Assembly (NCBI RefSeq): GCF_014645535.1
Contig: NZ_BMLX01000001.1
Location: 365,169 to 429,168 of the forward strand
Length of the DNA: 64,000 nucleotides
Source of the DNA: Silvimonas iriomotensis
Lineage (GTDB): Bacteria > Pseudomonadota > Gammaproteobacteria > Burkholderiales > Chitinibacteraceae
Direction of reading: 5' to 3'
Shown here one piece after another: positions 9,410 through 17,910 of this stretch; within the stretch, counting starts at the first letter, position 1, and each line of letters starts with the position of its first letter. A program made the position numbers and the translations under genes. Below the pieces are notes generated by a model. It ran no database searches, was not told where the DNA came from, and saw nothing but the letters and a program-made list of their open reading frames with translations.

Positions 9410-10500
9410 ATATCAGCCAGAACCTGCGCGTTGTGGTGATCAGTCTGCTCACCAGCGCTTTGCTGGCCTGCAGCAGCACGACGCCAGCGCCGCCCGCCGC
9501 AACCGGCACAGTGCCCAGGCCCTCGCTGGCCAAAGCCTGGCAAGGGCAGGTGTTGATCGGGGCGGCGGTTGATGAGAAAAACATCAAAACCCAGGGCGAG
9601 CTGATTGCCGAACAGTTCAATAGCGTGGTGGCAGAAAATGCCATGAAGCCGATGGCGACCGAGCCGCGCGAAGGAGAGTTCCACTTTGAAGCGGCCGACG
9701 CGATTGTCCGCTTTGCGCAAAGCCACGACATGGCTATTCGCGGTCACACGTTGTTGTGGCATCTGCATACGCCAGACTGGATGTGGCAGGGCGCCAATGG
9801 CCAGCCGGCGGGGCGTGACCTGGTGCTGGCGCGGCTGAAACGGCATATCGAGACCGAAGTCGGCCACTACAAAGGCCAGGTCTATGTCTGGGATGTGGTC
9901 AACGAGATCATCGACGAGAAACAGCCCGACTGCCTGCGGGATGACCTGTGGCATCGCGTGGTCGGGCCGGACTATGTCGATTACGCGTTTCGCTACGCCC
10001 ATGCGGCAGACCCGGCCGCGCGCTTGTATATCAACGAATACTCAACGGAAGAACCCGCCAAGCGGCGCTGCCTTGTCCGGGTCGTGCAGGGGTTGCTGCA
10101 ACGGGGCGTGCCGGTGAATGGCATTGGTCACCAAATGCATATTTCGGTGTTTTACCCGACCATTTCTGCCATTGATGAGACCCTGACCACCTTTGCCCGT
10201 CTGGGTCTGGAAAACCAGATCACCGAACTGGACATGAGCCTGTACCGCTGGAAAGACAACCGCCTGTATGACACCCGCGAAAACCTGCTGTCGCTGCAGG
10301 CGCGCCGCTATGGCGAGATCATGCGCATGATCCACAACCACCCGGACGTGACGGCGGTGACCTGGTGGGGCGTGAGCGACGCCAGTACCTGGCTGAATCA
10401 GGATGCGCCGGCAGATCACCGCGACCAACCGCTGCTGTTGGATGAGCATGGCCAGCCCAAAGGCGCTTTCTGGGCTGTATTTGCCGCGGCGCGCCGCTAA
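9406..10500 (+). CDS. Endo-1,4-beta-xylanase, GH10 family, lipoprotein
   Basis: This enzyme of 364 residues would cleave xylan backbones. An N-terminal signal sequence ends in the lipobox LLAC, so it is probably anchored in the outer membrane. GH10 landmarks follow in order: AENAMKP, GHTLLWH (substrate-binding loop), WDVVNE with the acid/base Glu, INEYS, HISVFYPT and ITELDMS with the nucleophile Glu, and WWGVSDASTW near the C-terminus. The length matches a single catalytic domain with no carbohydrate-binding module. The first codon overlaps the stop of the TPR glycosyltransferase-like gene. That coupling is odd for a secreted hydrolase and may point to co-regulation in carbohydrate use. Confidence 0.95.
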   Translation: MNISQNLRVVVISLLTSALLACSSTTPAPPAATGTVPRPSLAKAWQGQVLIGAAVDEKNIKTQGELIAEQFNSVVAENAMKPMATEPREGEFHFEAADAIVRFAQSHDMAIRGHTLLWHLHTPDWMWQGANGQPAGRDLVLARLKRHIETEVGHYKGQVYVWDVVNEIIDEKQPDCLRDDLWHRVVGPDYVDYAFRYAHAADPAARLYINEYSTEEPAKRRCLVRVVQGLLQRGVPVNGIGHQMHISVFYPTISAIDETLTTFARLGLENQITELDMSLYRWKDNRLYDTRENLLSLQARRYGEIMRMIHNHPDVTAVTWWGVSDASTWLNQDAPADHRDQPLLLDEHGQPKGAFWAVFAAARR

Positions 10501-10532
10501 GCGCACCGCGTGACCAACACCGGGGCGATGGC

Positions 10533-11066
10533 TCAGGCCGCGTGTCGCCAGTGATAGAGGTCGATGCCGTGGTTAGAGTCAGGCACCACCAGGCTTTGCT
10601 TGTTGCGCTTGAACCCGGAACCGCGCAACAGCGCCCGCATGGTTTTGGCATAGGGTGTGCACAAGGCGATCAGGCTGGCTTGCGGGCCGATTTTTTGCTG
10701 CAAGGCCATCACGGCGGCAGTGCCCAACCCTTTGCCGCGCGCCTGCTGATCAAGCGAAATCATGTCGATGCAATAGACTTCTTGCTCGTCTGGCGTGCGC
10801 TGCACCCAGGCAAAACCGTGGTCGGCATCTTCGCCGCGAATCAGCCACAAGCCTTCTACCCGACGCCGGCGCACGGCGTTGCGCACACAGGCCAGCGCAA
10901 TGCTGCGAAAGCTGCGCCAGATACCGGCAGAACTCAGATAGCGATCGGAAAAAACACCGGTAGTGCTGCCTTCTTGCAGCAAACCGAAGATAAATGGAAT
11001 GTCCAGCACGGACGCAGCCACCAGTTCAACACTGGGCCGCGCGGCTGGCGCGTGGTGAATAGACAT
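10533..11066 (-). CDS. GNAT-family N-acetyltransferase
   Basis: This is a 177-residue cytosolic enzyme of the GCN5 superfamily. The acetyl-CoA-binding motif A is visible as DQQARGKGLGTAAVMAL (Q/RxxGxG/A pattern), preceded by the strand segments GFAWVQRTPDEQEVYCIDMISL. The substrate is unknown. The start at 11066 is preferred to an upstream ATG at 11084 because it has an AAGGGGG site at good spacing. It is convergent with the xylanase gene. Confidence 0.85.
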   Translation of the reverse strand: MSIHHAPAARPSVELVAASVLDIPFIFGLLQEGSTTGVFSDRYLSSAGIWRSFRSIALACVRNAVRRRRVEGLWLIRGEDADHGFAWVQRTPDEQEVYCIDMISLDQQARGKGLGTAAVMALQQKIGPQASLIALCTPYAKTMRALLRGSGFKRNKQSLVVPDSNHGIDLYHWRHAA

Positions 11067-11370
11067 CAGAGCCCCCTTGGCCATACAAGCTGAAAGTGCA
11101 TTGCTCAGAGGGCGGTGTCCCTGGCAATTTTTTTATGCTTTGATTTTTGTCATTTCTTGTAAGAGTAAAGATTACCACGGTCAGCCGCGAACGTAGGAAA
11201 TAACTTACATGACGCCGGGATATTTCTGTTTCCATTTGTCATAAGAGAAGAAAGAACCTCATGAAACAGTCTCATTTGTGAGAAAGCCGTCATGTTCATG
11301 ACTGTCCCTTTTGCACAACAATACTGCCGGTTTGGGTAGCGCTGCGACGAGGCCAGGCGGCCAGAAGGGA

Positions 11371-11634
11371 TCAAGAGCCGGAATCGGCAGGCTGGCGCGG
11401 ATGGGCAGTAAATTCCTGCCATTTGCACTCAAGACATTCCAGCCCGTACTCGTTGATGAAGAACCAGGTCTTGAAGGTGTGAAAGAGGTCCAGCGGGCCG
11501 GCGTGCTCGGTATTGCCACAGCGGCGGCAATGCAGCTCTACGCTTTTAGAGATAAACAGCGTGCGCCGGCCGACGTATTCAATATAAGCAAAGCCAGGCT
11601 TGCAGTCTTCAGGGGTGGGGAGTTTGGGGCGCAT
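11371..11634 (-). CDS. Small zinc-ribbon-like protein, unknown function
   Basis: The 87-residue frame carries two Cys pairs, CRRCG at about residue 36 and CLECK at about residue 68, the spacing of a treble-clef or zinc-ribbon fold. Codon use looks like real coding sequence (GC-rich third positions). An AGGG lies about 9 bases before the ATG at 11634. I recognise no family. The frame is open to 11706, but the N-terminal extension is unlike protein. Confidence 0.55.
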   Translation of the reverse strand: MRPKLPTPEDCKPGFAYIEYVGRRTLFISKSVELHCRRCGNTEHAGPLDLFHTFKTWFFINEYGLECLECKWQEFTAHPRQPADSGS

Positions 11635-11979
11635 GGCAGCGGCCCTAAGCCAGGCGCCGCTCGTCCGTGACACGGTCATACCCGGTCTCAACCGTCTGCC
11701 TGGCACAAGCAGGGCATGGCTGAAAAACGGTCACGTGTTCATTCACGTGGCGACACGATGAGGCGGGCGGGGTGGTCATATCAATCTGTTTTTTTGTCTG
11801 GCAAGGGCATGCGCGCGCTGCCAGATGTGCTGCGGGTATCGCCAGGGCGATGCCTGACTATTTTTCGGTGCACGGGCAGGTTTGGCAAGCGTAACAACAG
11901 CGTGTGCCAGCACAGTCACAACTGCTTGTTGCCGGCAATGATTATGCGGGGGAGCGGGCGCGGCGGTGGCGAAGCGGCC
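11635..11979. other. Gene-poor intergenic stretch
   Basis: I see no convincing gene here. The overlapping plus-strand frame from 11716 is Arg-rich and runs into the AraC gene on the opposite strand, as expected for a shadow. Confidence 0.6.
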
Positions 11980-12015
11980 AAAAAACAAAGGCCCGACACT
12001 GCGTACGGTCGGGCC
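11980..12015 (-). terminator. Rho-independent terminator of the AraC-family gene
   Basis: On the minus strand a GGCCCGACCGTacgcagtGTCGGGCC hairpin is followed by TTTGTTTTTT, about 40 bases after the AraC-family stop codon. Confidence 0.8.
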
Positions 12016-12053
12016 GGTCTGATGCCGTGGCCAACGAGGGCGAGGCCGGCCGC

Positions 12054-12959
12054 TCAGTGGCGAATGCTGCGTTTCCAGACCGCTGGGCTGACGCCGACGA
12101 AGGTTTTGAAAACGCGGCTGAAATGGCTTTGATCGGCAAACCCGCAACTGATGGCGATTTCTGCCAGCGTCGCTTCAGTGCCGCTCAACAAATCCTTGGC
12201 GCGCTCTACGCGGTGACGCAGCATCCAGCGGTGCGGTGGCTCGCCCGTGCTGGCCTTGAAGGCGCGGATAAAATAACTGACCGACAACCCGCTGGCGGCG
12301 GCGAGCATTTTAAGCGAGACATCGCCATCAATCTGCGATGCCATGGCGTCCATGGCGCGGCGCAATTGCCAGGGCGCCAGCGTACCGGGGCGTTCTTTGG
12401 TCGGGCGCATGCCGCCAAACGTTTGCGCAAAATATGTATACGCGCCCAGCATGACGTGTTCGGCGTACATGGAGCTGACCTCATGCGGCCGTTCCAGTGC
12501 CGGCAACAGCGCATTGCCCAGATGCCAGACCGTTTCATCCATCACGCCGCCTGGTGGGCAATACAGATGATCCACGCGCCCCACATTGGCCTCATCCGCG
12601 ATCTCGTTCAACGCACTTTGCGGGATCGTGAACATCAGGTTGTCAAACGGGCTGATCAGATTGGCGCAGGGCAATTCCAGGTGATTGACCACGCTGGTGG
12701 TGCGCTCAAGGTACGCGCCGCGGTGAATGCAGCGGCCATCCAGAAACAACTCTCTTTGCTTTTGCTCGCGCAGTTGCAGCAGTACGGAAAACACCGCATC
12801 GCCCTGTGGCGGCGTCACCAGGCCATGCCCGGGCGTATCGCGGCGCAAACGCGATACCAGCAGCCGTGACGCTTTCGGGCCCCGGGTGATGAGTTGCGAC
12901 ACCGAGTCCGCCCGGAACTTTTCGACAAAGTTCCGGCTGTAGCCTAGATCGGATTGCAT
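12054..12959 (-). CDS. AraC-family transcriptional regulator
   Basis: This is a 301-residue DNA-binding regulator. The C-terminal ~100 residues hold the two helix-turn-helix motifs of AraC/XylS proteins: SLKMLAAASGLSVSYFIRAFK with GEPPHRWMLRHRVERAKDLL, then LAEIAISCGFADQSHFSRVFK with VGVSPAVWKR. The N-terminal part is a putative effector-binding region without a name. The ATG at 12959 has GAGGAG 6 bases upstream. It is divergent from the alpha/beta hydrolase gene starting at 13268, which, with the isochorismatase-like and second hydrolase genes, is the likely target (inference). Confidence 0.92.
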   Translation of the reverse strand: MQSDLGYSRNFVEKFRADSVSQLITRGPKASRLLVSRLRRDTPGHGLVTPPQGDAVFSVLLQLREQKQRELFLDGRCIHRGAYLERTTSVVNHLELPCANLISPFDNLMFTIPQSALNEIADEANVGRVDHLYCPPGGVMDETVWHLGNALLPALERPHEVSSMYAEHVMLGAYTYFAQTFGGMRPTKERPGTLAPWQLRRAMDAMASQIDGDVSLKMLAAASGLSVSYFIRAFKASTGEPPHRWMLRHRVERAKDLLSGTEATLAEIAISCGFADQSHFSRVFKTFVGVSPAVWKRSIRH

Positions 12960-13267
12960 CAATTGCTCCTCAAAGAGAAGTCCCCAACCCGGCCATGCGC
13001 GCCCTGCCGCCGGGTGCTCCCTGCTTACCTTGGTCTGTCCATTAGCAAACAAATAATTGACGGAAGCATAATTCAATCCCGGCTTTGCGGGTCTTGAATA
13101 TTCTTATCCTTTTTAGTCTGAAATAGCCCGAATGCGGATATGCGTACCTCGCCTGTGCTGGAGCGGGCGTAAAAAGGGCGCATTTTCGCCAGGAAACGCA
13201 TGAATTGATCAAGATGTAGAGCTTTCGCGATGCTTATATGTGCCCACCCAGACCAAGGAGGAGCACC

Positions 13268-14197
13268 ATGAAACAAGCAATCGTGATGCTGGCCGCCGTG
13301 ATGGCCCTGAGCCAGGCGGCATTTGCAGACCAGACCACCTATCCTGCCGGTTTTCGCACGCAGGAAATCGCGACCAACGGCACCACCATTCACGTCCGCG
13401 TTGGCGGCAGTGGCCCGGCCGTGGTCTTGCTGCACGGCTATGGCGACACCGGCGACATGTGGGCGCCGCTGGCGCAGGAACTGATGCGTGACCATACCGT
13501 CATCGCGCCGGATCTGCGTGGCATGGGCCTGTCGGCTGTGGCCAAAGACGGTTTTTCCAAGAAAAACGAAGCGGAAGATGTGGCGGGCGTGATGGATGCG
13601 CTCAAGGTGCAGCAAGCGGTGGTGGTCGGTCATGACATCGGCAATATGGTGGCATTTGCATTTGCCGAATCGCACCCCGATCGCACCACGCGCCTGATCA
13701 TGATGGATGCCCCGGTCCCGGGCGTAGGCCCGTGGGATGACATCCTCAAAAGCCCGCTGTTGTGGCATTTCCGTTTTGGCGGCCCGGATATGGAACGGCT
13801 GGTTGCCGGGCGCGAACGCATTTACCTGGACCGTTTCTGGAACGATTTCTCCGCCGATCCGGCGCATTTTCCTGAGGCATCGCGCCGCCATTACACCGCG
13901 CTTTACGCCCAGCCGGGCCGCATGCACGCCGGCTTCATGCAATTTGCCGCGTTTGACCAGGACGTGATCGACAACCGGCAGGCGGTCTCGCGCGGGCGTT
14001 TGCAAATGCCGGTGCTGGCCATTGGCGGGGCACATTCGCTGGGCGCCACCATGGCCTACATCATGCGTTTTGCGGCAGACAACGTGCAGCAGGTGGTGAT
14101 CCCCGACTCTGGTCACTGGCTGATGGAAGAACAGACCGGGCCGACCGTGGCTGCCATCCGCACCTTTATTGATCGCCCGGCGGGCCAGTGCCCATAA
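13268..14197 (+). CDS. Exported alpha/beta hydrolase, epoxide-hydrolase-like
   Basis: This 309-residue protein begins with a signal peptide (cleavage after AAFA, about residue 20), so it is periplasmic or secreted. The fold shows the oxyanion-region HGYGDTGDMW, the nucleophile elbow GHDIGN with an Asp nucleophile rather than Ser, and a C-terminal SGHWLMEE with the catalytic His. An Asp nucleophile is typical of epoxide hydrolases and haloalkane dehalogenases. The ATG at 13268 follows AAGGAGGAGC. It is divergent from the AraC-type regulator and 61 bases upstream of the isochorismatase-like gene, suggesting a small operon. Confidence 0.85.
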   Translation: MKQAIVMLAAVMALSQAAFADQTTYPAGFRTQEIATNGTTIHVRVGGSGPAVVLLHGYGDTGDMWAPLAQELMRDHTVIAPDLRGMGLSAVAKDGFSKKNEAEDVAGVMDALKVQQAVVVGHDIGNMVAFAFAESHPDRTTRLIMMDAPVPGVGPWDDILKSPLLWHFRFGGPDMERLVAGRERIYLDRFWNDFSADPAHFPEASRRHYTALYAQPGRMHAGFMQFAAFDQDVIDNRQAVSRGRLQMPVLAIGGAHSLGATMAYIMRFAADNVQQVVIPDSGHWLMEEQTGPTVAAIRTFIDRPAGQCP

Positions 14198-14258
14198 CGG
14201 GTAGCCCGGTTTGCCTGCTCGATATCGAAGATGTTCTGCCACCCCCTGGGAGTGAAAG

Positions 14259-14870
14259 ATGACTTCTTATGCAAAGCCCCGTAACGCCGCAGATGACCAT
14301 CTGCTGACGCCGCACAATGCCGCCATCCTGATTATTGATTTTCAGCCGGTGCAGGTTTCATCCATTGCCTCGCGCCCCAAGCGTGAACTGGTGGCCAACA
14401 TCACCGCGCTGGCCCGCATCGCCAAGTTGTACGAAATGCCGGTGGTGCTGACCTCGGTCAACGTCAAAACCGGGCGCAACCAGCCGACCATTCACCAGAT
14501 CACAGATGTATTGCCAGAAGTGGAAGTGATCGACCGGACCTCGATCAACGCCTGGGAAGATGAAGACTTTAACCGCGCCGTAAAGGCCACCGGGCGCAAG
14601 AAACTGATCATGGCCGCGCTGTGGACGGAAGTGTGTCTGGTCCACCCCGCGCTGGATGCGCTGCATGAAGGCTTTGAGGTTTACCCGGTGGTCGATTGCG
14701 TTGGCGGCACCTCGCTGGAAGCGCATCTGGCCGGGCTGGAACGGCTGGTTCAGGCCGGCGGCAGACCTACCTCCTGGGTGCAACTGATCTGCGAATTGCA
14801 GCGCGACTGGAACCGCGAAAAAACCGTACCGGGCTTTGCCGATATCCTCTTTGCCATTGAAGGCCACTGA
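14259..14870 (+). CDS. Isochorismatase-superfamily cysteine hydrolase (YcaC-like)
   Basis: This is a cytosolic hydrolase of 203 residues. The superfamily motifs are AILIIDFQPVQ (catalytic Asp), a Lys-containing segment GRKKLIMAALWTEVCL with the nucleophilic Cys, and the C-terminal Ala/Gly-rich half (GGTSLEAHLAGLERLVQAGG). It most resembles the YcaC group, whose substrates are uncertain. A GGGAGTGAAAG site precedes the ATG. It sits between two alpha/beta hydrolase genes on the same strand and is 10 bases from the next one, so the three are probably co-transcribed. Confidence 0.86.
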   Translation: MTSYAKPRNAADDHLLTPHNAAILIIDFQPVQVSSIASRPKRELVANITALARIAKLYEMPVVLTSVNVKTGRNQPTIHQITDVLPEVEVIDRTSINAWEDEDFNRAVKATGRKKLIMAALWTEVCLVHPALDALHEGFEVYPVVDCVGGTSLEAHLAGLERLVQAGGRPTSWVQLICELQRDWNREKTVPGFADILFAIEGH

Positions 14871-14880
14871 GGTGGCGGCA

Positions 14881-15714
14881 ATGCATGAGGAAACCATCCG
14901 CGGCAGTGCCGGGGCGCTGTTTGTGCGCGCCTGGCTGCCGCTTGCACCATCGCGCGCGTTGATCGCCATCTGTCATGGTTTTAACGCTCACAGCGGGTAT
15001 TACCAGTGGGTAGGCGAGCAATGCGCCGAGGCCGGCTACGCCACCTTTGCCGTTGACCTGCGCGGGCGCGGCAAATCGGGTGGTGTCCGCTACTACGTCG
15101 AGAGCTTTGACGACTACGTGGCAGACCTGGCCACACTGGTTGATCACGCCCGCCGCCTGCAACCGGACGCGCCGCTGTTTGTGCTGGGCCACAGCGCCGG
15201 CGGCGTGATCGCCTGCCTGTACGCGCTGGATCACGGCAAGCAACTGGCCGGCCTGATCTGCGAAGACTTCGCCTTCGAAGTCCCCGCGCCCGACTTTGCC
15301 CTTACCGTGCTCAAAGGGATCAGCCACATCGCCCCGCGCGCCCGGGCGCTCACCCTCAAAAACACCGATTTCTCCCGCGATTTGCACGTCGTGCAAGCCA
15401 TGAACGACGACCCGCTGATCGCCGGCGAAGCCCAACCCTTCGCCACCGCCGCCGCCCTGATCCGCGCAAACGCCCGCCTCAAAGCCTCATTCTCATCGCT
15501 GGTCTCGCCGTTACTGATCATCCACGGCACCGCCGACAACGCCACCCGCCCCAGCGGCAGCGAACGCCTGTTCGAACAAGCCGGCGCCACCGACAAAACC
15601 CTCAAACTCTACGACGGCCGCTACCACGACCCGCTTAATGACGTGGGAAAAAGTGAAGTCATGGCCGACATCCTGGCGTGGGTAGAGCCGCGGGTGGGGG
15701 GTGCAGGGGGGTAG
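14881..15714 (+). CDS. Alpha/beta hydrolase, monoacylglycerol-lipase/lysophospholipase-like
   Basis: The 277-residue protein has the hydrolase-4 pattern. The oxyanion segment CHGFNAHSGYY is followed by DLRGRGKSGG, the nucleophile elbow GHSAGG with Ser, the Asp-containing IIHGTADNATRPSGSE, and the His in DGRYHDPLNDVGK. There is no signal peptide, so it is cytosolic. The ATG at 14881 has a GAGGTGG upstream. It is the last gene of the putative three-gene hydrolase operon that lies divergent from the AraC-type gene. Confidence 0.88.
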   Translation: MHEETIRGSAGALFVRAWLPLAPSRALIAICHGFNAHSGYYQWVGEQCAEAGYATFAVDLRGRGKSGGVRYYVESFDDYVADLATLVDHARRLQPDAPLFVLGHSAGGVIACLYALDHGKQLAGLICEDFAFEVPAPDFALTVLKGISHIAPRARALTLKNTDFSRDLHVVQAMNDDPLIAGEAQPFATAAALIRANARLKASFSSLVSPLLIIHGTADNATRPSGSERLFEQAGATDKTLKLYDGRYHDPLNDVGKSEVMADILAWVEPRVGGAGG

Positions 15715-15847
15715 TGTGGCGAGGGGCGTTTCAGCCTTTCCAGGTTTTTCAGACGATGCTTTTCCCTGGCTGCACGCAATACGGCCCCTTGCCTTGTTTG
15801 CTGATGAGATGAACAGCCATCTCGTTCCCGGTTACGAACGCGTATGA

Positions 15848-16555
15848 CTAAAGCTCGGTCAGGTCACCGCCGGCATCGAAGTAGAAAATATTTTCGTGCT
15901 TGAAGCCCCAATGGCCAGCTGAGCATCGCACATGGGGCTCGAAGGTAAAGAACGGAACATCGCTGAGAAGATGCGTGTTGCTGGCCTCAATAAACTGCCG
16001 GTCTGCCCGGGCGGTGGCAATGCTGTGGCCAACATTCCCGAGGAAATCCAGATTCTCGAAGCCGGCGGCTGCGATCTCTGCGTTTGTCCACCGGAACAGC
16101 TTGTCAAAGGTCCAGTCGGGTCGAACCGTGGCTTGCATGCGTTGATGCAAGCCGGCAAGAAATGCCTTCCCTTCAGCCAGCGCCGGGGATTCTGGCTCGT
16201 CGGTAACCCGACCTTCTTCGATATAAAACGAGCGGGCACAATCTCCCCAGTGCCCATCCATCACCGGGCTCAAATCCACCGTTACCAGATTGTGTTTGCC
16301 CACTGGTTCGTTGCCAGGCCTGTAATCCCGGCCAGAGACGGAGAGGCAGCTGCGCGAGCCCAGCAGAACCAGCGCAGGGCATTGGTAATACCAGGTGTCC
16401 GGATAGCCCAATGCAACCAGGCCAGCGTAGGCCGTGGCGGCGATGGTTTGCTCCGTGTCGTCTGGCGTTATCAGCTTGGGGAGTTCCGCAAGGACCTGTT
16501 TAGCGGCACGCTGGACAGCCCGGTGTGAAGTAACGAGAGAGGCGGCTACTGGCAT
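15848..16555 (-). CDS. M24-family (pita-bread fold) metallopeptidase-like protein
   Basis: The 235-residue protein belongs to the methionine aminopeptidase/creatinase fold. Candidate metal ligands are the Asp residues in VDLSPVMDGHWGDCARSF, the His in NVGHSIA, and the Glu residues in FTFEPH and KHENIF. It lacks the extra N-terminal domain of prolidases and is a little shorter than methionine aminopeptidases. The true substrate is therefore open: aminopeptidase, Xaa-Pro peptidase, or a non-peptidase M24 protein. It lies downstream of folD on the same strand, with 174 bases between that show no clear gene. Confidence 0.8.
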   Translation of the reverse strand: MPVAASLVTSHRAVQRAAKQVLAELPKLITPDDTEQTIAATAYAGLVALGYPDTWYYQCPALVLLGSRSCLSVSGRDYRPGNEPVGKHNLVTVDLSPVMDGHWGDCARSFYIEEGRVTDEPESPALAEGKAFLAGLHQRMQATVRPDWTFDKLFRWTNAEIAAAGFENLDFLGNVGHSIATARADRQFIEASNTHLLSDVPFFTFEPHVRCSAGHWGFKHENIFYFDAGGDLTEL

Positions 16556-16729
16556 GTTTGAATTGAGTTATTGCCGGACATGGTGGTAGGTTCCTGGTCG
16601 TTGCAGCCTGCAAAATCGCGTTGAGAGGTCAAGCCAATGACAGCATTGACCATCTCGCTCTCGGGGCAGAGTACAGCGTCGCCATCTGGCAGGCCCGCCT
16701 TGAGTAATGCGTCAGTCCTCTCGCCAGAT

Positions 16730-17584
16730 TCATCTCTTCTGCTCAAGCGCTTTCTCCGCTGAATCTACACAATTCGCAATCAGCGTATTGATGGTCATCG
16801 GTCCAACGCCGCCAGGTACCGGTGTGTATGCGGCCACCCGATGCGTCAGGGGTGCCAGTTCAATATCACCAATACCGCCAGGGTGATAGCCGGCATCAAC
16901 CACCACCGCGCCGTCTTTAATCCATTCCGCTTTGATAAAGGCCGGTTTGCCCACAGCGCCAACGACGACGTCAGCCTGTTTGACGAGGTCCGGCAGGTTG
17001 ACGGTACGGGAATGGCAAATGGTCACGGTGCAATCAGCGTTGAGCAGCATCATGGCCATAGGCTTGCCCAGAATAGGGCTGCGGCCCACCACCACCGCAT
17101 GCTTGCCCGGCAGTTCAATGCCATAGGCCGCCAACAGCCGCATGATGCCGCCCGGCGTGGCGCTGCCATAGGCAGATTCACCCATCGTCATCCGGCCAAA
17201 CCCAAGGCTGGTTACGCCATCAACATCAATGTGCCCGGAGATGGCATCAAAGCACGCCCGTTCGTTGATGTGGGCGGGAACGGGGTGTTGCAACAAGATG
17301 CCATGCACGTCGGGATTGCGATTGAGCGCCAGGATTTGCGCCAGCAATTCATCTGTTGTGGTTGACGCTGGCAGCTCGATCCGGAGGGAGTCCATGCCCA
17401 CGCGCGCGCAAGCATTGGCTTTCATTTTCACGTAGGTGGCTGATGCCGGGTCATCCCCAACCAGGATGGTCGCCAGGATTGGAGTGCGGCCACCTGTTGC
17501 GCCCTTGAAGCGCGCCACGCGTGCTGCCAGTTCTTCCTCGGTTCGTGCTGCAACAGCTTTGCCATCCAGAATGATTGCGGTCAT
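16730..17584 (-). CDS. folD: Methylenetetrahydrofolate dehydrogenase/cyclohydrolase
   Basis: This is the bifunctional cytosolic enzyme that interconverts 5,10-methylene-, 5,10-methenyl- and 10-formyl-tetrahydrofolate in one-carbon metabolism. It has 284 residues, the normal length. Family motifs are visible: [14 protein letters not shown] with the catalytic Lys, [24 protein letters not shown], the NADP-site [16 protein letters not shown], and the C-terminal [14 protein letters not shown]. The ATG at 17584 gives [12 protein letters not shown], the usual FolD start. Confidence 0.97.
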   Translation of the reverse strand: MTAIILDGKAVAARTEEELAARVARFKGATGGRTPILATILVGDDPASATYVKMKANACARVGMDSLRIELPASTTTDELLAQILALNRNPDVHGILLQHPVPAHINERACFDAISGHIDVDGVTSLGFGRMTMGESAYGSATPGGIMRLLAAYGIELPGKHAVVVGRSPILGKPMAMMLLNADCTVTICHSRTVNLPDLVKQADVVVGAVGKPAFIKAEWIKDGAVVVDAGYHPGGIGDIELAPLTHRVAAYTPVPGGVGPMTINTLIANCVDSAEKALEQKR

Positions 17585-17675
17585 TATCAGCCCCGTGTAA
17601 AAGAGTGCCGATTATTGCATATCGCCCCCGTTCAGTAGTGCAACCCCCGGAGAAACTGGTGCAAGCCGCAGCGGC

Positions 17676-17832
17676 CTTGATTCGCCCATTCAGAAACACG
17701 GATGCCCCACAGGTGAATGCAGTGGCTTTGGCAGCGTTTATGCAATACCGGCAACACTATGCGGATTGGGAACGCTTTGGCGCCAACATTGCCATGAGCA
17801 GCCATGCGCTAATCATCGCACCCGCCTTGTAG
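17676..17832 (+). pseudogene. N-terminal fragment of a GNAT acetyltransferase
   Basis: The plus frame reads LIRPFRNTDAPQVNAVALAA and continues through FMQYRQHYADWERFGANIA before a stop at 17832. This matches the first strand and helices of small GNAT enzymes, but the acetyl-CoA-binding part is absent. No good start codon or ribosome binding site is visible. It reads as the remnant of a deleted gene between folD and the MarR-GNAT gene. An artefactual resemblance cannot be excluded. Confidence 0.45.
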
Positions 17833-17889
17833 TTGCAATGTACAACCATGTTGCCGTATGCTTTGCGCATGTAGTTGTATATTGCAACT
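17832..17889 (+). promoter_or_regulatory. Pair of TTG(C/T)A...CAA palindromes upstream of the MarR-GNAT gene
   Basis: Two inverted repeats, GTTGCAATGTACAAC at 17832-17846 and AGTTGTATATTGCAACT at 17873-17889, have centres ~42 bases apart (about four helical turns). They lie just before the GTG start at 17911, where a MarR-type autorepressor would be expected to bind. Confidence 0.5.
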
Positions 17890-17910
17890 GATTGCCAAGG
17901 ATATGCCGCA

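Noticed and set aside
11716-12132. Plus-strand frame of 138 codons
   Set aside because: Arg-rich translation, overlaps the AraC gene antisense and spans its terminator.
16546-16746. Small frame between folD and the M24 gene
   Set aside because: It starts with TTG inside the folD end, has no ribosome binding site and no similarity to a family.
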